A stretch of DNA of 31,016 nucleotides from Hysterium pulicare CBS 123377 (lineage: Eukaryota; Ascomycota; Dothideomycetes; Hysteriales; Hysteriaceae): positions 1 to 31,016 of the forward strand of contig AJFK01000298.1 in assembly GCA_000467715.1 (NCBI GenBank), written 5' to 3'. This document shows positions 11,650 to 22,633 of this stretch, piece after piece. Position numbers and translations under genes: made by a program. The notes under the pieces were generated by a model that saw only the letters and a program-made list of their open reading frames with translations, was not told the origin of the DNA and made no database searches. Numbering within the stretch: position 1 is the first letter of the stretch; every line of letters starts with the position of its first letter.

Positions 11650-13329
11650 CTTGTCTCTTGGACTGGCAGCGCAGCAATTCGACGGCCTGGACTCCCTCGC
11701 GGTGTGTTGGGTGAAGCTTCATCAATCTCGTAGCAATCGAGGGCGTCCCGCCAGTGGGCAATGGCAAGCTGGGGGATTCCACAGCAGACTCGGCAGCGCA
11801 GTGACTTCTAGCTCACCCACGAGCATACATCAACGAGAAGGCAGTGGTGGTCGGCTTTAGTATGCGTTGAGATCCGCGGTCTTGGGTGCAGAGCTGGTGG
11901 TGTCGTTGCTGTGATACCCACACCTCTACCAGGGGCACGCCAATATATCAGAGAAACAAGCAGAGAGATCTACGGGGCCAGGTAGCGTTATTGAATATGC
12001 TGCCAGGTACCAAAGCGCTTTGCAACACATTCATCTAGGCGGGTTGAAACGGCGAGCCTCTGTTGCACCAAGGGCTTTGAAGAACCATTCAATCGATCTC
12101 GGTCAATGCTAAGGGCGCCTCATGCACATCGAGCGATGGGGGTGCTTCAGGTGAAACCGGAGGGAGGGTGATGAGCGTGACGGTGCACAAGAGGGAGGGA
12201 ATGGTGCTCAAGGGCGAGTACAATCAGCGCCCTGGGGCCCTCTAGCAAAAGAAAGCCATCACGAGCATGGGCGAGGGCTTTAGAAGCAGAACGCGCAATG
12301 CCAGGCCGACAGCGGATAGGATTCGTTGCGGCGGGGGGTGTGGGCTGCTATGGGCTATGGTATGGGTTCATACAAAACCTCGCACAGCGACACGGGCGAT
12401 AACCTCAATTGCTGGAGTTGCGCTGGATCCACAGACTACGCCTACAGGCGGCGGAGAGCAGGACCACAGCGGCATGGGGCGCGGTGGAGGCATGCTGAGG
12501 CGGGCGGCGGCATCTGGGAGCCCTCAGTGGCATCGACGGCGCCGAAAAGTGAGCTCTCACATCGCTCGACACAAGCAGGCCAGCAAATTGGCAGGCCCGG
12601 CTTCACGTCTGCTGTTTCCTGTCACTCTGGGCTTGCAGACGCCGCATGATTCGCCTGCGGCCTTGCGGCGCCCTAGAGAGACCAGCAAAAGGAACTGTCC
12701 GTCCCGCGCCAGAAAGCAGCCTGCGCGGTGTGTGGGATGTCCCCAGCGCCGGCACGCATTGGCCCGCGCGGGGAACATCACCAACAACAATGTGCTGCTG
12801 AAGTCTATATTCGCCCAGCTCCCACTCCGTATAATAAGACAGTCACGCACATTAGCAGAGCGCTGCCGCTTCCCCGGGCACCGCAAAGGCGCACCAGGCC
12901 AGTGGCAGCGTCGTGATCAGAATCACTCTTTGCAGGTGGGTTCAAGTGGGATCAAGAATGTGGGCTGCGGGCGTCCTAACTCTCCACGCAATCGGTTCCC
13001 TTGGCTGGTTGTAACCCAGAAAACGAGGCCATGTTACATACACATTTCGCTGAGGACGGCGCACTTACTGCACCCGAACAACTCCGCCCCGAACGCTGGC
13101 TGAGACGCCGTCTCTGTGGAATATGTGCAAGTAAAAAGGAAACTCTTACCCAGTACCACCAGGCGGGAGCAATCTTACCCTCTATCTGGGAAATCTAACC
13201 GCATGTTTCAATTCTTCAGGTCGAATAAGCCTCCATGACGGTATCGTGGAACTGCGGTGGCCCGTAGTCTCATTCCCAGTACCCGTCCATTGGTTATCCT
13301 TCGGCGGGCTTGCAGGCGACTTCTGCAAG
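11650..13329. other. GC-rich gene-free region upstream of the otubain gene
   Basis: The region spans 1.68 kb between the otubain start and the CSN2 stop. Long frames exist on both strands (the longest is 12267-13103 on +, 278 codons). They are rich in Arg, Gly, Pro and Ser and show no family motif, as expected by chance in GC-rich DNA. The part nearest 11650 should hold the otubain promoter and 5' leader, and the part near 13200-13329 the CSN2 3' UTR. A non-coding transcript or an unrecognised lineage-specific gene cannot be excluded. Confidence 0.45.
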
Positions 13330-15112
13330 TCATCCTTTGTTCCCAGCGCCCGGCAGTCTTCCCGGAAAACCCTTACCCTTTGGCCTCCCAACTTTGGAGC
13401 CGAGCCCATTGATGTTCCAAGAAGACCTCTGTGTTCCCCCAAGTCCTCCGTGCTCCCCCTGAGCATTGGGTGAGAATTGTGGTCCACTCTCGTCCGACTT
13501 GAAGCCTTCCCCATCGTTGAGGACGGTGGCCCACAGAGATCCAATCGCTGTACTCCATTCCTTCATCGCCTGTACCCGATCCATGTCTGTGCTACTCTCG
13601 ATCTCCACCGTTCCATTCTGCTGGTTAATCTTACCACGTAACCTCTTGTCAACGATCAAGAAGCTCACAATCTCTTGTACCTCGGGGAGCGAAATCTTCA
13701 GCTGCTTCGAGATGAACGCCAGTGTGAACCGTGTGTAGGGCGCAACGAGCTTGATGACCGCCTTTGTACGCATGTTTCGAGTTACTTCGTCGATATTTTC
13801 AGCGATGAAGGGATCGGCAAGGAGATCCTTGTTGTTCTGTAAGATCTTTTCATAGTCATGGATGTCGTCTCTCTGATATGCGTCGACGAGATCGGTCATG
13901 GCTGAAATGCGGGGGTCATTCTTGTAGGGCTTGGTCTCCTGCGAGTCGAATGGATTTATATCCGAGCCCATAAGCATTGTCGTTAAGACAAGATACTTAA
14001 GCACTTGGATGCGCTGAAGCGAGCCTGCCTCATCGTAGTTTCGGAAACTTTCGAAAAAGTCACTTTGTGCCTCCTTCCAGTTCTCTGTAACAATTAGTAG
14101 CCGTCTCTATGGTCGGAAACGCTCCGGCTTACCTTCGCTCATGTGCATCTTCCCGCCGCACTCACGAATGATACCCATGATTTTGGGATGTGGAACGGCG
14201 GAACGGACCTTGAGTGCTCGTTGGTAGAGAGCCTATGCGATTTCGCAACGATCAGTACGCACTCGAAGCGAACGTGAATCAACTCCACTGACCTTCAACC
14301 GCTTGTTGTTCCTTGTCTCAGCATACATGAGAATTTCCAACGAGTAGATTTCAAGAGAGTATGTCCCTTTGCTTGGATCATCTGTCCCATCCTCCTTCTG
14401 GCAGGTCCTGTGTAACTCGCGAACTTTGTCTGTCAATTGGCGATATTCTTTGCGTTCCAGCCAAAGCTTCGCAAGCTTGATATTCGTTTTGAGCCATAAT
14501 CTCTCATTATTGGTGCTCTGGAATGACTCAAGTGTAAGAGCATAGAACTTCTCCATACAGCGGTGGGCTTCTTCATCCTCTGCGGCCTTTTCTATGAAGT
14601 CGAGCATGTTATTGATTGACTTTTCGGAATAGTTACGGGTAACAGCCGACTTGACGTAAGTGAGAAGCTCCTGGTAATGTTCTACGGCCTATGTTGATGT
14701 GAGCTTCCCTTCTGAGTCCGATTGTACAGAACTTTACGGACTTTCTCGTAACGCTGGAGCTTGAACTCCAGCTTGATAGCTTGCTTGAGCCCTTTGAATC
14801 CCCTACAGTGTGTGAGCCAAAGCAGACCAGTCCGGGCCGGTCTTCGATGCAGCGTACCAATCGCCTTTCTCCTCCTCTAAAGCGGGAACTCCAAGGAATT
14901 CATCTATGGCCGCCTCCGGGTCATCGCCCTTCAACTGCTTCGCATTGTAATATTTGTTTTCGATGTCGACGTCCCCGCCCTGCTCCTCGTCGTCATCTTC
15001 GTATTCGAAGTCATACCTAGAGTTTGTTAGCTCCAACAAGGATCTAACTATGGATAGACAGAATTTACTCTTCTTGATCAGAATCTTGCATGAAATCATC
15101 GTCGTCAGACAT
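13330..15112 (-). CDS. csn2: COP9 signalosome subunit 2 (PCI-domain protein)
   Basis: Six exons (15112-15069, 15016-14858, 14802-14742, 14688-14293, 14232-14133, 14084-13330) and five introns of 48-60 nt give 504 aa. The start opens the conserved acidic N-terminus [19 protein letters not shown]. Helical repeats follow: [40 protein letters not shown] and [17 protein letters not shown]. The C-terminal PCI winged helix is [21 protein letters not shown] (near residues 378-398). The Gly-rich tail after residue 440 is typical of filamentous fungi. CSN2 is a scaffold subunit of the complex that removes NEDD8 from cullins; in Aspergillus the complex links light and development to protein turnover. 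The paralogue to exclude is proteasome lid Rpn6, but the acidic start and [18 protein letters not shown] sequence fit CSN2. Intron 3 has an unusual donor, GTCCGT. Confidence 0.95.
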
Positions 15113-16466
15113 GGTTGCGGAGTGGGGCGCAGGGTGTCAAGAGCTACAGATGGTAGCTCAGAGGCGGGGTAATGGAAATGAGGATGAGAATGTGCAAAAA
15201 GAAGCTAAGTAGGAGATTGAAAGAAGGCTTCGGGGAGGTGCAATGCGATGAGGGAGATAAAGTTGCAGTTCACGGGTGCTCGCTGCCTGCCGGTGGTGAA
15301 TATGGAACTCCCCGCGATCCGCCAAATACGGTAAGTTTTAGTGGTCCGTGCGGCTCTCACTTTCAGCTGGAGGACCCTTGGACCAGTTTCTGCCAGCCCA
15401 TAAAGCCAATTCAGACTCGCAACAAGGCTTTAAAGCAAGTTGCTATCCCCGAGGGCAGTCGGAACTGGTTTCTGGAATAAGATCTATCTAGGTATGTACA
15501 TCTATGGAAGTCCACAGTTCAACGAATAATGACGCCCATCATAAAGCATAGCCTTAATCCATCCATCTCTTTGCACTCACGGACAACATGTAGCAGAGTC
15601 GTCACGTTGGCTACCGCCCGGTATAAATCAAGGCAGAACCAGATTGATCCTCAGTCAATTTAAGCTAGCGATAGAGTATTTGCAAAACCCTCCTATGGAT
15701 GATCTGCCTCGACCACGAAAGTATAGGACAAGAGAACGAGGCTTCTGGCGACTAAGAGTACACGTTACTCCCATCCGTTCTGTATGTTGTTCTAATTCTA
15801 AGTACGCTGCAAGTTTTCAAGGAAGATACTGCTGGAGAGGGTGGCAACCGCGGTTTAGTATATCACAATGTGAATTTGCCTTCGTGATCAGGTCCATTAA
15901 TTGATGGGGCCAATTGAAATAGCAAGGATAATTTCGACTTGCCTTATTGAATAGTAGATCAATTCCATGATTGGTCTAACCGCTTGCCAGCCCTGCCAGG
16001 TCTCTGTATGATTCCTGGAACAAATTGTAGAAAAATTAGAGTATTGCGCATAGACTTCTCACCACACGACCAGTGTGCAACACCTTGAAGCCCGAATTCA
16101 GACACGTCGTTAGTCGTGTACACGTCCTGACAGTAAGCAAAGCGCTGTTTGATGCTTCAGTCGGCAAGTAGGCTGCGCCACGTTGTGTACGGCTTTTTAA
16201 AGCCGGAAATGGTGGAGAGGCGAAGCCTAACTTAGGTTTAACAGCTGGTCCCATGAAATCAACTCTCACCTCCGCTCCGCGCGCTCTCAACGCCCACCGC
16301 ATCCTCACCACGATTCTTACCTTCCCTCTGTCACTACCTCCCCTCATTATACCATTGTCGCCTCCCTCCCACTACCACACCCTATAGACAAATACCGGCA
16401 CCCTCATCGCTATCTCTGATCCTTCCGCCCGATACGAAACACCGGACCTCGTAAACTTAGCCCACA
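15113..16466. other. Divergent intergenic region between csn2 and rho3
   Basis: This is 1.35 kb of promoter and leader DNA for two genes transcribed outward. Frames of up to about 100 codons occur (for example 15172-15480) but resemble nothing. From about 16260 to the rho3 start the plus strand is strongly pyrimidine-rich (repeated CTCC, CCTC and CACC runs), as is usual just upstream of fungal transcription starts. Confidence 0.5.
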
Positions 16467-17510
16467 ATGCCGCTCTGTGGTGGAACGAAGTCCGTGCAGC
16501 GGAAACTTGTACTGCTGTACGTCTTTAAATGCGCTGGAATCATTGTGACAGCGGAATGGTCGTAGTTGTAATGGAATTGGGACTGACAATCGCAGTGGCG
16601 ATGGCGCATGCGGCAAGACTTCACTCTTGAACGTCTTCACCCGAGGGTATGTCTCTATGATTGTAGCCTGATTCCTAGTCAGACTCCAACTAACCTTTGT
16701 ATCCAGATACTTTCCAACTGTGTAGTGAGTATGCGCCAGCAGTAGTTCCTAGGACGATTTCAATTAACACTTTGCGCTCCTCCACAGTGAACCTACAGTA
16801 TTCGGTAAGCAAGTCCGAAAACATTCCACAATCATTTAAACGCTTATAGCTAACAATATGTCCATAGAAAATTATGTTCACGGTTCGTTGCCATATCATA
16901 TGTATCCGCGAAAGGATCCCTGACAGCGTCCAGATATCTTTATCGACAATGTACACGTCGAACTCAGCCTCTGGGATACAGCCGGTCAGGAAGAATTCGA
17001 CCGCCTGCGCTCCCTCTCCTACGATGATACACACGCCATAATGCTATGTTTTAGCGTACGTTACTGCTATTCTAGAACTTGAAATTCTATTAACATATGA
17101 ATGTTTAGGTTGACTCTCCGGACTCCTTGGAAAACGTTGAAACGAAGTGGGTGGGCGAGATTGCTGAGAATTGCCCGGGCGTCAAATTAGTGCTCGTCGC
17201 TCTGAAATGCGATCTGAGAAAACGAGAGGAAGCGGATGACGATGAAAACACCCAACCGGAGAAGTCGATGATCAACTATGACGAGGGTCTGAAAGTCGCT
17301 GAGAGGATCAAAGCGTTGCGATATCTAGGTAAGGACTGATCCTTTTTCTTCGAGAAGTAGGACATACAATGAGATTGCCTTGCTTACTTTGTCCCAGAAT
17401 GCTCCGCAATGAAGAATCGAGGAGTAAACGAAGCCTTCACCGAAGCTGCCCGCGTTGCACTCTCAGTCAAGACTTCCAAAGACAAGAGCAAGGGTTGTAC
17501 GATAATGTAA
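16467..17510 (+). CDS. rho3: Rho-family GTPase Rho3
   Basis: Eight exons (16467-16516, 16596-16646, 16707-16724, 16788-16804, 16868-16882, 16934-17055, 17109-17328, 17398-17510) give 201 aa. After splicing the order is [17 protein letters not shown], the P-loop GDGACGKT (residues 18-25), effector region YFPTVYEPTVFENYVHD (35-51), [18 protein letters not shown] (from 65), the base-recognition LKCDL (123-127), [10 protein letters not shown] and the prenylation box CTIM at the C-terminus. The MPLCG start and CTIM end point to Rho3 rather than Cdc42, Rho1 or Rac. Rho3 acts at the plasma membrane in exocytosis and polarised hyphal growth. Exons 3-5 are only 18, 17 and 15 nt. Introns are 51-79 nt, two with CTAAC-type branch sites (AACTAACC, GCTAAC). 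No damage is seen. Confidence 0.96.
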
Positions 17511-18566
17511 ATCCCTATAGATTGCCAATGTCTTCATTTCATTCCCTTCGTACCCCTCCGCACCACTACACTCCTCTTTCGCCATGAATCGACCTTCTCT
17601 CCTATGTCACGGGTGGATCAATACCCCTTTTTCCAAAGATTTATGTACGAGACCGGAGTTCTGAGGTTTACGATTCTAGCACGTATTCTATTCTCACTTT
17701 TATTGTTTCTATCCTTCCATGTTAGCTTTTGGAATAAGTTACATTCTAAAGGTTCTTGGATCATTTGTAAATGGATATGAGGGGCGGTACGGATCTTTCT
17801 TTTCGATCTTCTTGCACATTGTTGGATTTTACACATTACTGGCCATTCGCGATGGAATTCAAGATCTCTTCGGACGATTCCTAAAATGCCTGTTTTCAGA
17901 TTTTGTTGACTCACAAGGGGTGAGCATGGGGACCGATGTAACTAGCCTTTGAAGTTGAGACACTTCCATGGATATTTTCAAAGAAAATCTGGTCGACATG
18001 AAGTTACAAAGAAGGATTTGCTCTAGAACATGTGAGAATTGAAACTTCGAATGAGCAAAGTTGAAATGAAATGGAGATCTGATCGTCCATTTGAAAAAGA
18101 TGATTGTTGTTGTTTTGTTAAGCCTGGTGGAGACATGCTTTGTCTTTCGAAGATAGCTGCTCCATCGATCGAAAGGTATTGCACTCCCTGCCATTAAGAA
18201 GATGGTAATACATAATATGCACTCGTTTCCACCGAGTGATCGCAATTCTCTGACATGTTAAGAAGTCACAAGTATGACTCAAGCCAAAGCAACATTTTAG
18301 CGTCCGATTTAAAGAGGCTTAATGGTTGAAAAATATTCTTCAGGTGACTGGGAGCATCGCAGGTTCTTGGCATGGCCTAATTGGGTTAAGCAAAGAGAAA
18401 TTAACCGAATTCTCCCACACAGGACTTTGCCCTTCGACGCCACGACTTCGAGATCCCCTCGACCCCGTCTTAAAGCCAACTACGTTCGCTGTTACCTTTC
18501 GCCCATCAGCCGACAAGAAGTCACAATCGAAAGCAGCTCATCAAAGACTCTAAATAATCAATTACG
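17511..18566. other. Intergenic region between rho3 and eS27 genes
   Basis: This 1.06-kb stretch holds the rho3 3' UTR and the promoter and leader of the ribosomal protein gene. Short frames on both strands (such as 17719-17952 on +, hydrophobic) do not resemble known proteins. I see no RNA gene, repeat or mobile element here. Confidence 0.5.
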
Positions 18567-19097
18567 ATGGTGAGTGCTTTCCTATTGAGCCCCGAACCTC
18601 TCCAGAGGCGAAATCTTCATGCACGCACACACGACACACCATGCCCGCAGCTACGACGACTTTTGTGATGAACAGAGCAAACCTTATTCCGCATTGCAAC
18701 TATTTCAATCACTTTGAGATGAATTTCAGCTGACTTGCTTCGTCTTGCAGGTTCTCGCCGTTGATCTCCTCAACCCCACGCCTCAGGCGTACGTCCTCCA
18801 ACTCCCGCCCATTGCTGCTCGAGACTAACAATTCTCACCAGTGAGGCCCGCAAACACAAGCTCAAGACTCTCGTCCCAGCGCCTCGCTCATTCTTCATGG
18901 ATGTCAAGTGCCCCGGTTGCTTCACGATCACCACCGTCTTCTCACACGCGAACACAGTCGTGGTGTGCCAAGGCTGCTCTCAAGTGCTGTAAGCATTATT
19001 TCACTTGTAATGGCTTCAGTCATTGATGATTACCAGGTGCCAGCCAACTGGAGGCAAAGCACGTTTGACCGAAGGCTGCTCATTCCGGAGAAAGTAG
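18567..19097 (+). CDS. rps27: 40S ribosomal protein eS27
   Basis: Four exons (18567-18569, 18751-18788, 18842-18988, 19037-19097) encode 82 aa, the normal length. The first coding exon is only the ATG, followed at once by a 181-nt intron (GTGAGT..TTGCAG); the other introns are 53 and 48 nt. The protein reads [20 protein letters not shown] and contains the zinc ribbon with Cys pairs in [11 protein letters not shown] and [12 protein letters not shown], ending TEGCSFRRK. It belongs to the small ribosomal subunit in the cytosol. A long first intron at the start codon is common in fungal ribosomal protein genes and may influence expression, which is inference here. Confidence 0.96.
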
Positions 19098-19885
19098 AAG
19101 ATTTGGGGGATGGATAATAACGGAGGCATAGATGTTTCTTATGACGATGATGTGTTCTGAACAGATGAAGTAGTGGTATACAAATCTCATGGGTCGCGAT
19201 CGAATCGACATGCAGGATAGAAGAGGGATCTTCCTCCGGTTCGAATGAATCTAAAAATTCAAAACGGGAGTTCCGGATATTCTAGCGTTGATCACCTAGA
19301 CCAAACCTTTCCTTGTTTCATGTTTGTCTCTCGGTCGGTACGCTGGCTTTTCATGTATCTGCATGTGGGAGGCGAGATAGCATTTCCAGAGCTTCTAGGC
19401 ACAGCATTTGTCCTAGAGTGAGGACCGGTTTGCAATCGAGGATGCCTCATGTGCAAGCGCGGTCCTTTTGTAAAATCGAACAAGCAGAATACCTTACATT
19501 CTCTCCACTTGATTTGTTGCTATAACCTCAAAACAGTAGACTACGGCCAAAACTAACCAGGCTCAGCACACCTTCGGATTATAACAACTCGCCCGCTCCC
19601 AAACTCTATCTCCTTTTACTGATTCTAGAAGACAGGTTCGTTGAAAACGTCCGCATCACCTGAAGCTGCATCATGTACTTGTACCAATCAATAGCTTTCC
19701 CCATAGCCAATTGCATATTAGTTGCTGCCGCACGCTGATCATTTAAAGTGAAAACATTTAACGACAGCCCCTCCAAACAAATAAAGTCATTTGCAAGTTG
19801 ATGAGCTTCTGCGAAACCTAACATGTTACTACCACATACAGTTCCAAGTTGATGTAAAACAAGAAAGTGATCTTTCCAAGCAGCC
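19098..19885. other. Intergenic region upstream of the aldolase gene
   Basis: These 788 bp hold the eS27 3' UTR and the aldolase promoter and leader. On the minus strand an open frame of 104 codons (19606-19920) runs antisense through the leader and over the aldolase start codon. Its translation looks protein-like, but no family is recognised, so it is treated as a finding and not as a gene. Otherwise I see nothing definite. Confidence 0.45.
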
Positions 19886-21364
19886 ATGGCCATGGCCTCC
19901 ACTTCGAAGGAGTCCAGCACGGTCCAAGCTCATTCCACCCCCACTCAAACCCAATCGCAAACCGCCATTGACGGAAGATCATCTTCTGACGCAACCTCTC
20001 AATCGCCAATGACAGACCGCTACACCAACGCCGAATGGGCAGCGCAGATCGCGGAGATGCAGGAGCATATCCTGGGGAAAGATGGTGTTGAGAAAGACGT
20101 TTGGAAAAGAAGAGCGCCGAGGGTGGGAAGTAAGGACTTCGCGCAGACGATTGATCATACACTGTTGAAATTGGATGCGACGGCTAGCCAGATTGATGCG
20201 CTCTGTGGTGAGGCTAGAAACCAGGGATTCAAGGTATGAAGTGGTTCATTGTATTCATGTTTCAAAGAGTCTTGGGATGAACACTGCCAATCGCGCAAAA
20301 CGGTGTTGATCTTCCTGGAATGCATCTTCAAATCCCATTTTCGCAAAGTCCTGGCCAATCACTTCTCCATTACGCAAGATAGAGGCTAACAATGTCTTCT
20401 CTCCACCCAGAGCGTCTGCGTCCGCCTCCCACACGTTGCGCGCTGCGTTTCCAATCTCAGAGGTTCTTCAGTCGTCGTAGCCTGCGTTGTAGGTTTCCAC
20501 GAGGGAACACAAGACACCTACTCGAAACTTGAAGAAGCCCAAGCAGCCGTGGAAGCTGGTGCAAGCGAACTCGACATAGTCCTCAACCACACCATCCTCA
20601 CGTCCGCGAAGCCAAGTTCGAGTAGCGCGCCGCCTTCACGAACCGGAACAGTTGGAAGCGGAAGTCATAGAACAGTGCCCAGCAACTCCACAACAAGGAC
20701 GACCGAAAGTATAACGGCCTCTAATACGGCTGCGAACACTAAGCCGCGATCTAACAACCCCAGCCCTCCGACTGAGGGACCATATTCTCTTCCCACCTCC
20801 TCGGATGGCTCTTCACGTTCTGACTCGCGTCCTGCTTCCGGCTCAGAATACTCAATTCAGCACCTTCCAAACTACGAAGAGATCTACACAGAACTCGCAT
20901 CTATACGCTCCCTCTGCCCAGCACCCACGGTCCTGAAGCTCATCTTCGAAACCTCCCAACTCTCGCCCTCCCAGATCCTTGCAGCTTCCACTCTAGCAGC
21001 CGCCGCAAACTTCAACTTCATAAAAACAAGCACGGGATTCAATGGACGGGGCGCCACGCTCACCGATGTGAAGTTGATGGTTGCAGCGGCTGAGTATTTG
21101 GCTACGAAGCAGCCGTCAGGGGGAGGGACTCCTGTGCGCATAACGAAGATGCAAGTGAAAGCGAGCGGAGGCATCCGGACTCTGGAAGATGCGGTGAAGA
21201 TGCTTGAGGCGGGGGCTACGAGGCTAGGGACGAGTAGTGGGTTGTGGATTATGCAGGAAGGGAGGAGTGTTATGAAGGAGAGGGAGAATGATAGAAGTGG
21301 GGATGCGAGGCCAGGTGGTGGAGTTACGAGGCTCTGGTCTGATCATAGTTATTATGGGTATTAG
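19886..21364 (+). CDS. Deoxyribose-phosphate aldolase (DERA) with low-complexity insert
   Basis: Two exons (19886-20233 and 20411-21364) joined by a 177-nt intron encode 433 aa, against about 220-260 for typical DeoC. The enzyme splits 2-deoxyribose 5-phosphate into glyceraldehyde 3-phosphate and acetaldehyde in deoxynucleoside salvage. Visible motifs are TIDHTLLK (residues 88-95), SVCVRLPHVARCV, CVVGFHEGT, ELDIVLN with Asp171, the Schiff-base Lys321 in FIKTSTGF, and Lys366 in KASGGIRT; these match E. coli Asp102, Lys167 and Lys201. The first 80 or so residues are a Ser/Thr/Gln-rich extension. Between about residues 183 and 267 sits a Ser/Thr/Pro-rich stretch that separates Asp171 from the catalytic lysines. 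All catalytic residues are kept, so activity is likely. The start could also be the second Met of MAMAS or Met42. Confidence 0.93.
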
Positions 21365-21800
21365 ATGCTGTAAATGGATGTCAGAGGTACTTAGTGTCAC
21401 CAGCAGTGGGAACTACCCAGCTCTGGTAGATTGGAGGAATGGACTTTTGGGCATTCTAACGTTTAACATTTCTGTTTCAGCAATGATTGGCATGGGCATA
21501 TATTTCTATATTGGAATTGGTCTGGGTAACGTCGAGCATATTACCTCATGAACATATCGCAGGGTGGTACATCGATATCGCATCACTTCGAGCTACATAA
21601 GGTCTGAATCAGTACAAGTAAGCTTTGCATCCGTGGAAGTATTCCTTCATTTTTGGATTTGGTAGTCACATATCCACTTTCGCCAAACCATTTGAAACCT
21701 TATGCATGAACACCCCAGCACTGTATGCACAGCACTCCGTCAAAGGCATTGGACCAGAACCGTGATCATCCGAACTGAATCATCAATCCATATTCATGAT
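21365..21800. other. Convergent 3' region between aldolase and uS4 genes
   Basis: Both flanking genes end here, so this 436-bp stretch should hold two 3' UTRs. No gene, repeat or RNA is visible in it. Confidence 0.5.
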
Positions 21801-22633
21801 CTACTCCTCGTCTTCATCACCACCCTCATCTCCATCACCCTTCTCGGCAGCCTTAGCCTTCTTCCTCCTGACACGTCCTGGACGCCCACCACCAAATGGT
21901 GAGGTCAAAGCGAAATCAATGTGCTTTTGGGAGTCTAGTCGAACGACGAAGGATGGGACGTTGACAATCTGCTTGCCGACGCTGTTGGATTACTATATTA
22001 GCATCGATGCCTTTCTAAATCATAGTCGTATAGAATACGCGAGGAAGGAGTACTGACCGGATGTGCCTCTGGCGGATGAGAACGCGAGCATGATGGATGG
22101 ACTTGGCGAGACCAAGCTTGTAGACGCAAGTCTGGAGACGGCGCTCCAAGAAATCCTCAATCTTAAGAGCAAGCACGTAATCGAGTTTCATGCGGGATTC
22201 GTCAAGCACACCGACACGAACGAGACGTCGAATGAGGGCATTGCCTTCGAAGAGACGCTTGGGGTCTTTCTCGTCGAGAGTGAGAAGGGAACTATGTTCT
22301 CAATAAGCGGCATATTCTAGGACGCCTAGCATGGAGTTGCGAATGCCAGAGTTAACGCAATGTGAAAATGAACACATACCGGGCAGCGCGACGGATTTTT
22401 GACAGAGTCAATTGCACGCGCCACACCTCACGCTTGTTGCGGAGACCGTATTCGCCGACGAGCTTGAGCTCAGTATCCCTATACCTCTATTAACCAGAAT
22501 GTCCCAGACATAAGCAGAGAACAAGCTCTAGCTCAGTGGCCTAAGGGAGCAAATTTTGAGAGACGTACAGACGAGCGGACTCGAAAGGACGCCGCGGGAC
22601 GCTGTATGTCTTCGAGTAACTTCGGGGCGCCAT
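21801..22633 (-). CDS. rps9: 40S ribosomal protein uS4 (S9)
   Basis: Four exons (22633-22569, 22478-22380, 22291-22058, 21981-21801) with introns of 90, 88 and 76 nt give 192 aa, the usual fungal length. The protein starts [20 protein letters not shown] and continues [20 protein letters not shown], then [20 protein letters not shown]. It contains the S4 RNA-binding fold ([40 protein letters not shown]). The tail is [20 protein letters not shown] with an acidic end, DEDEE. It is an early-binding 18S rRNA protein of the small subunit. The start is 189 bp from the start of divergent eL21, so the two probably share a promoter. Confidence 0.96.

Noticed and set aside
12267-13103. 278-codon plus-strand open frame
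   Set aside because: Arg/Gly/Pro-rich composition in GC-rich DNA, no family motif and no splice structure; likely a chance frame.
16690-17034. 114-codon minus-strand open frame
   Set aside because: It is antisense to rho3 exons and introns; the plus-strand gene explains the region.
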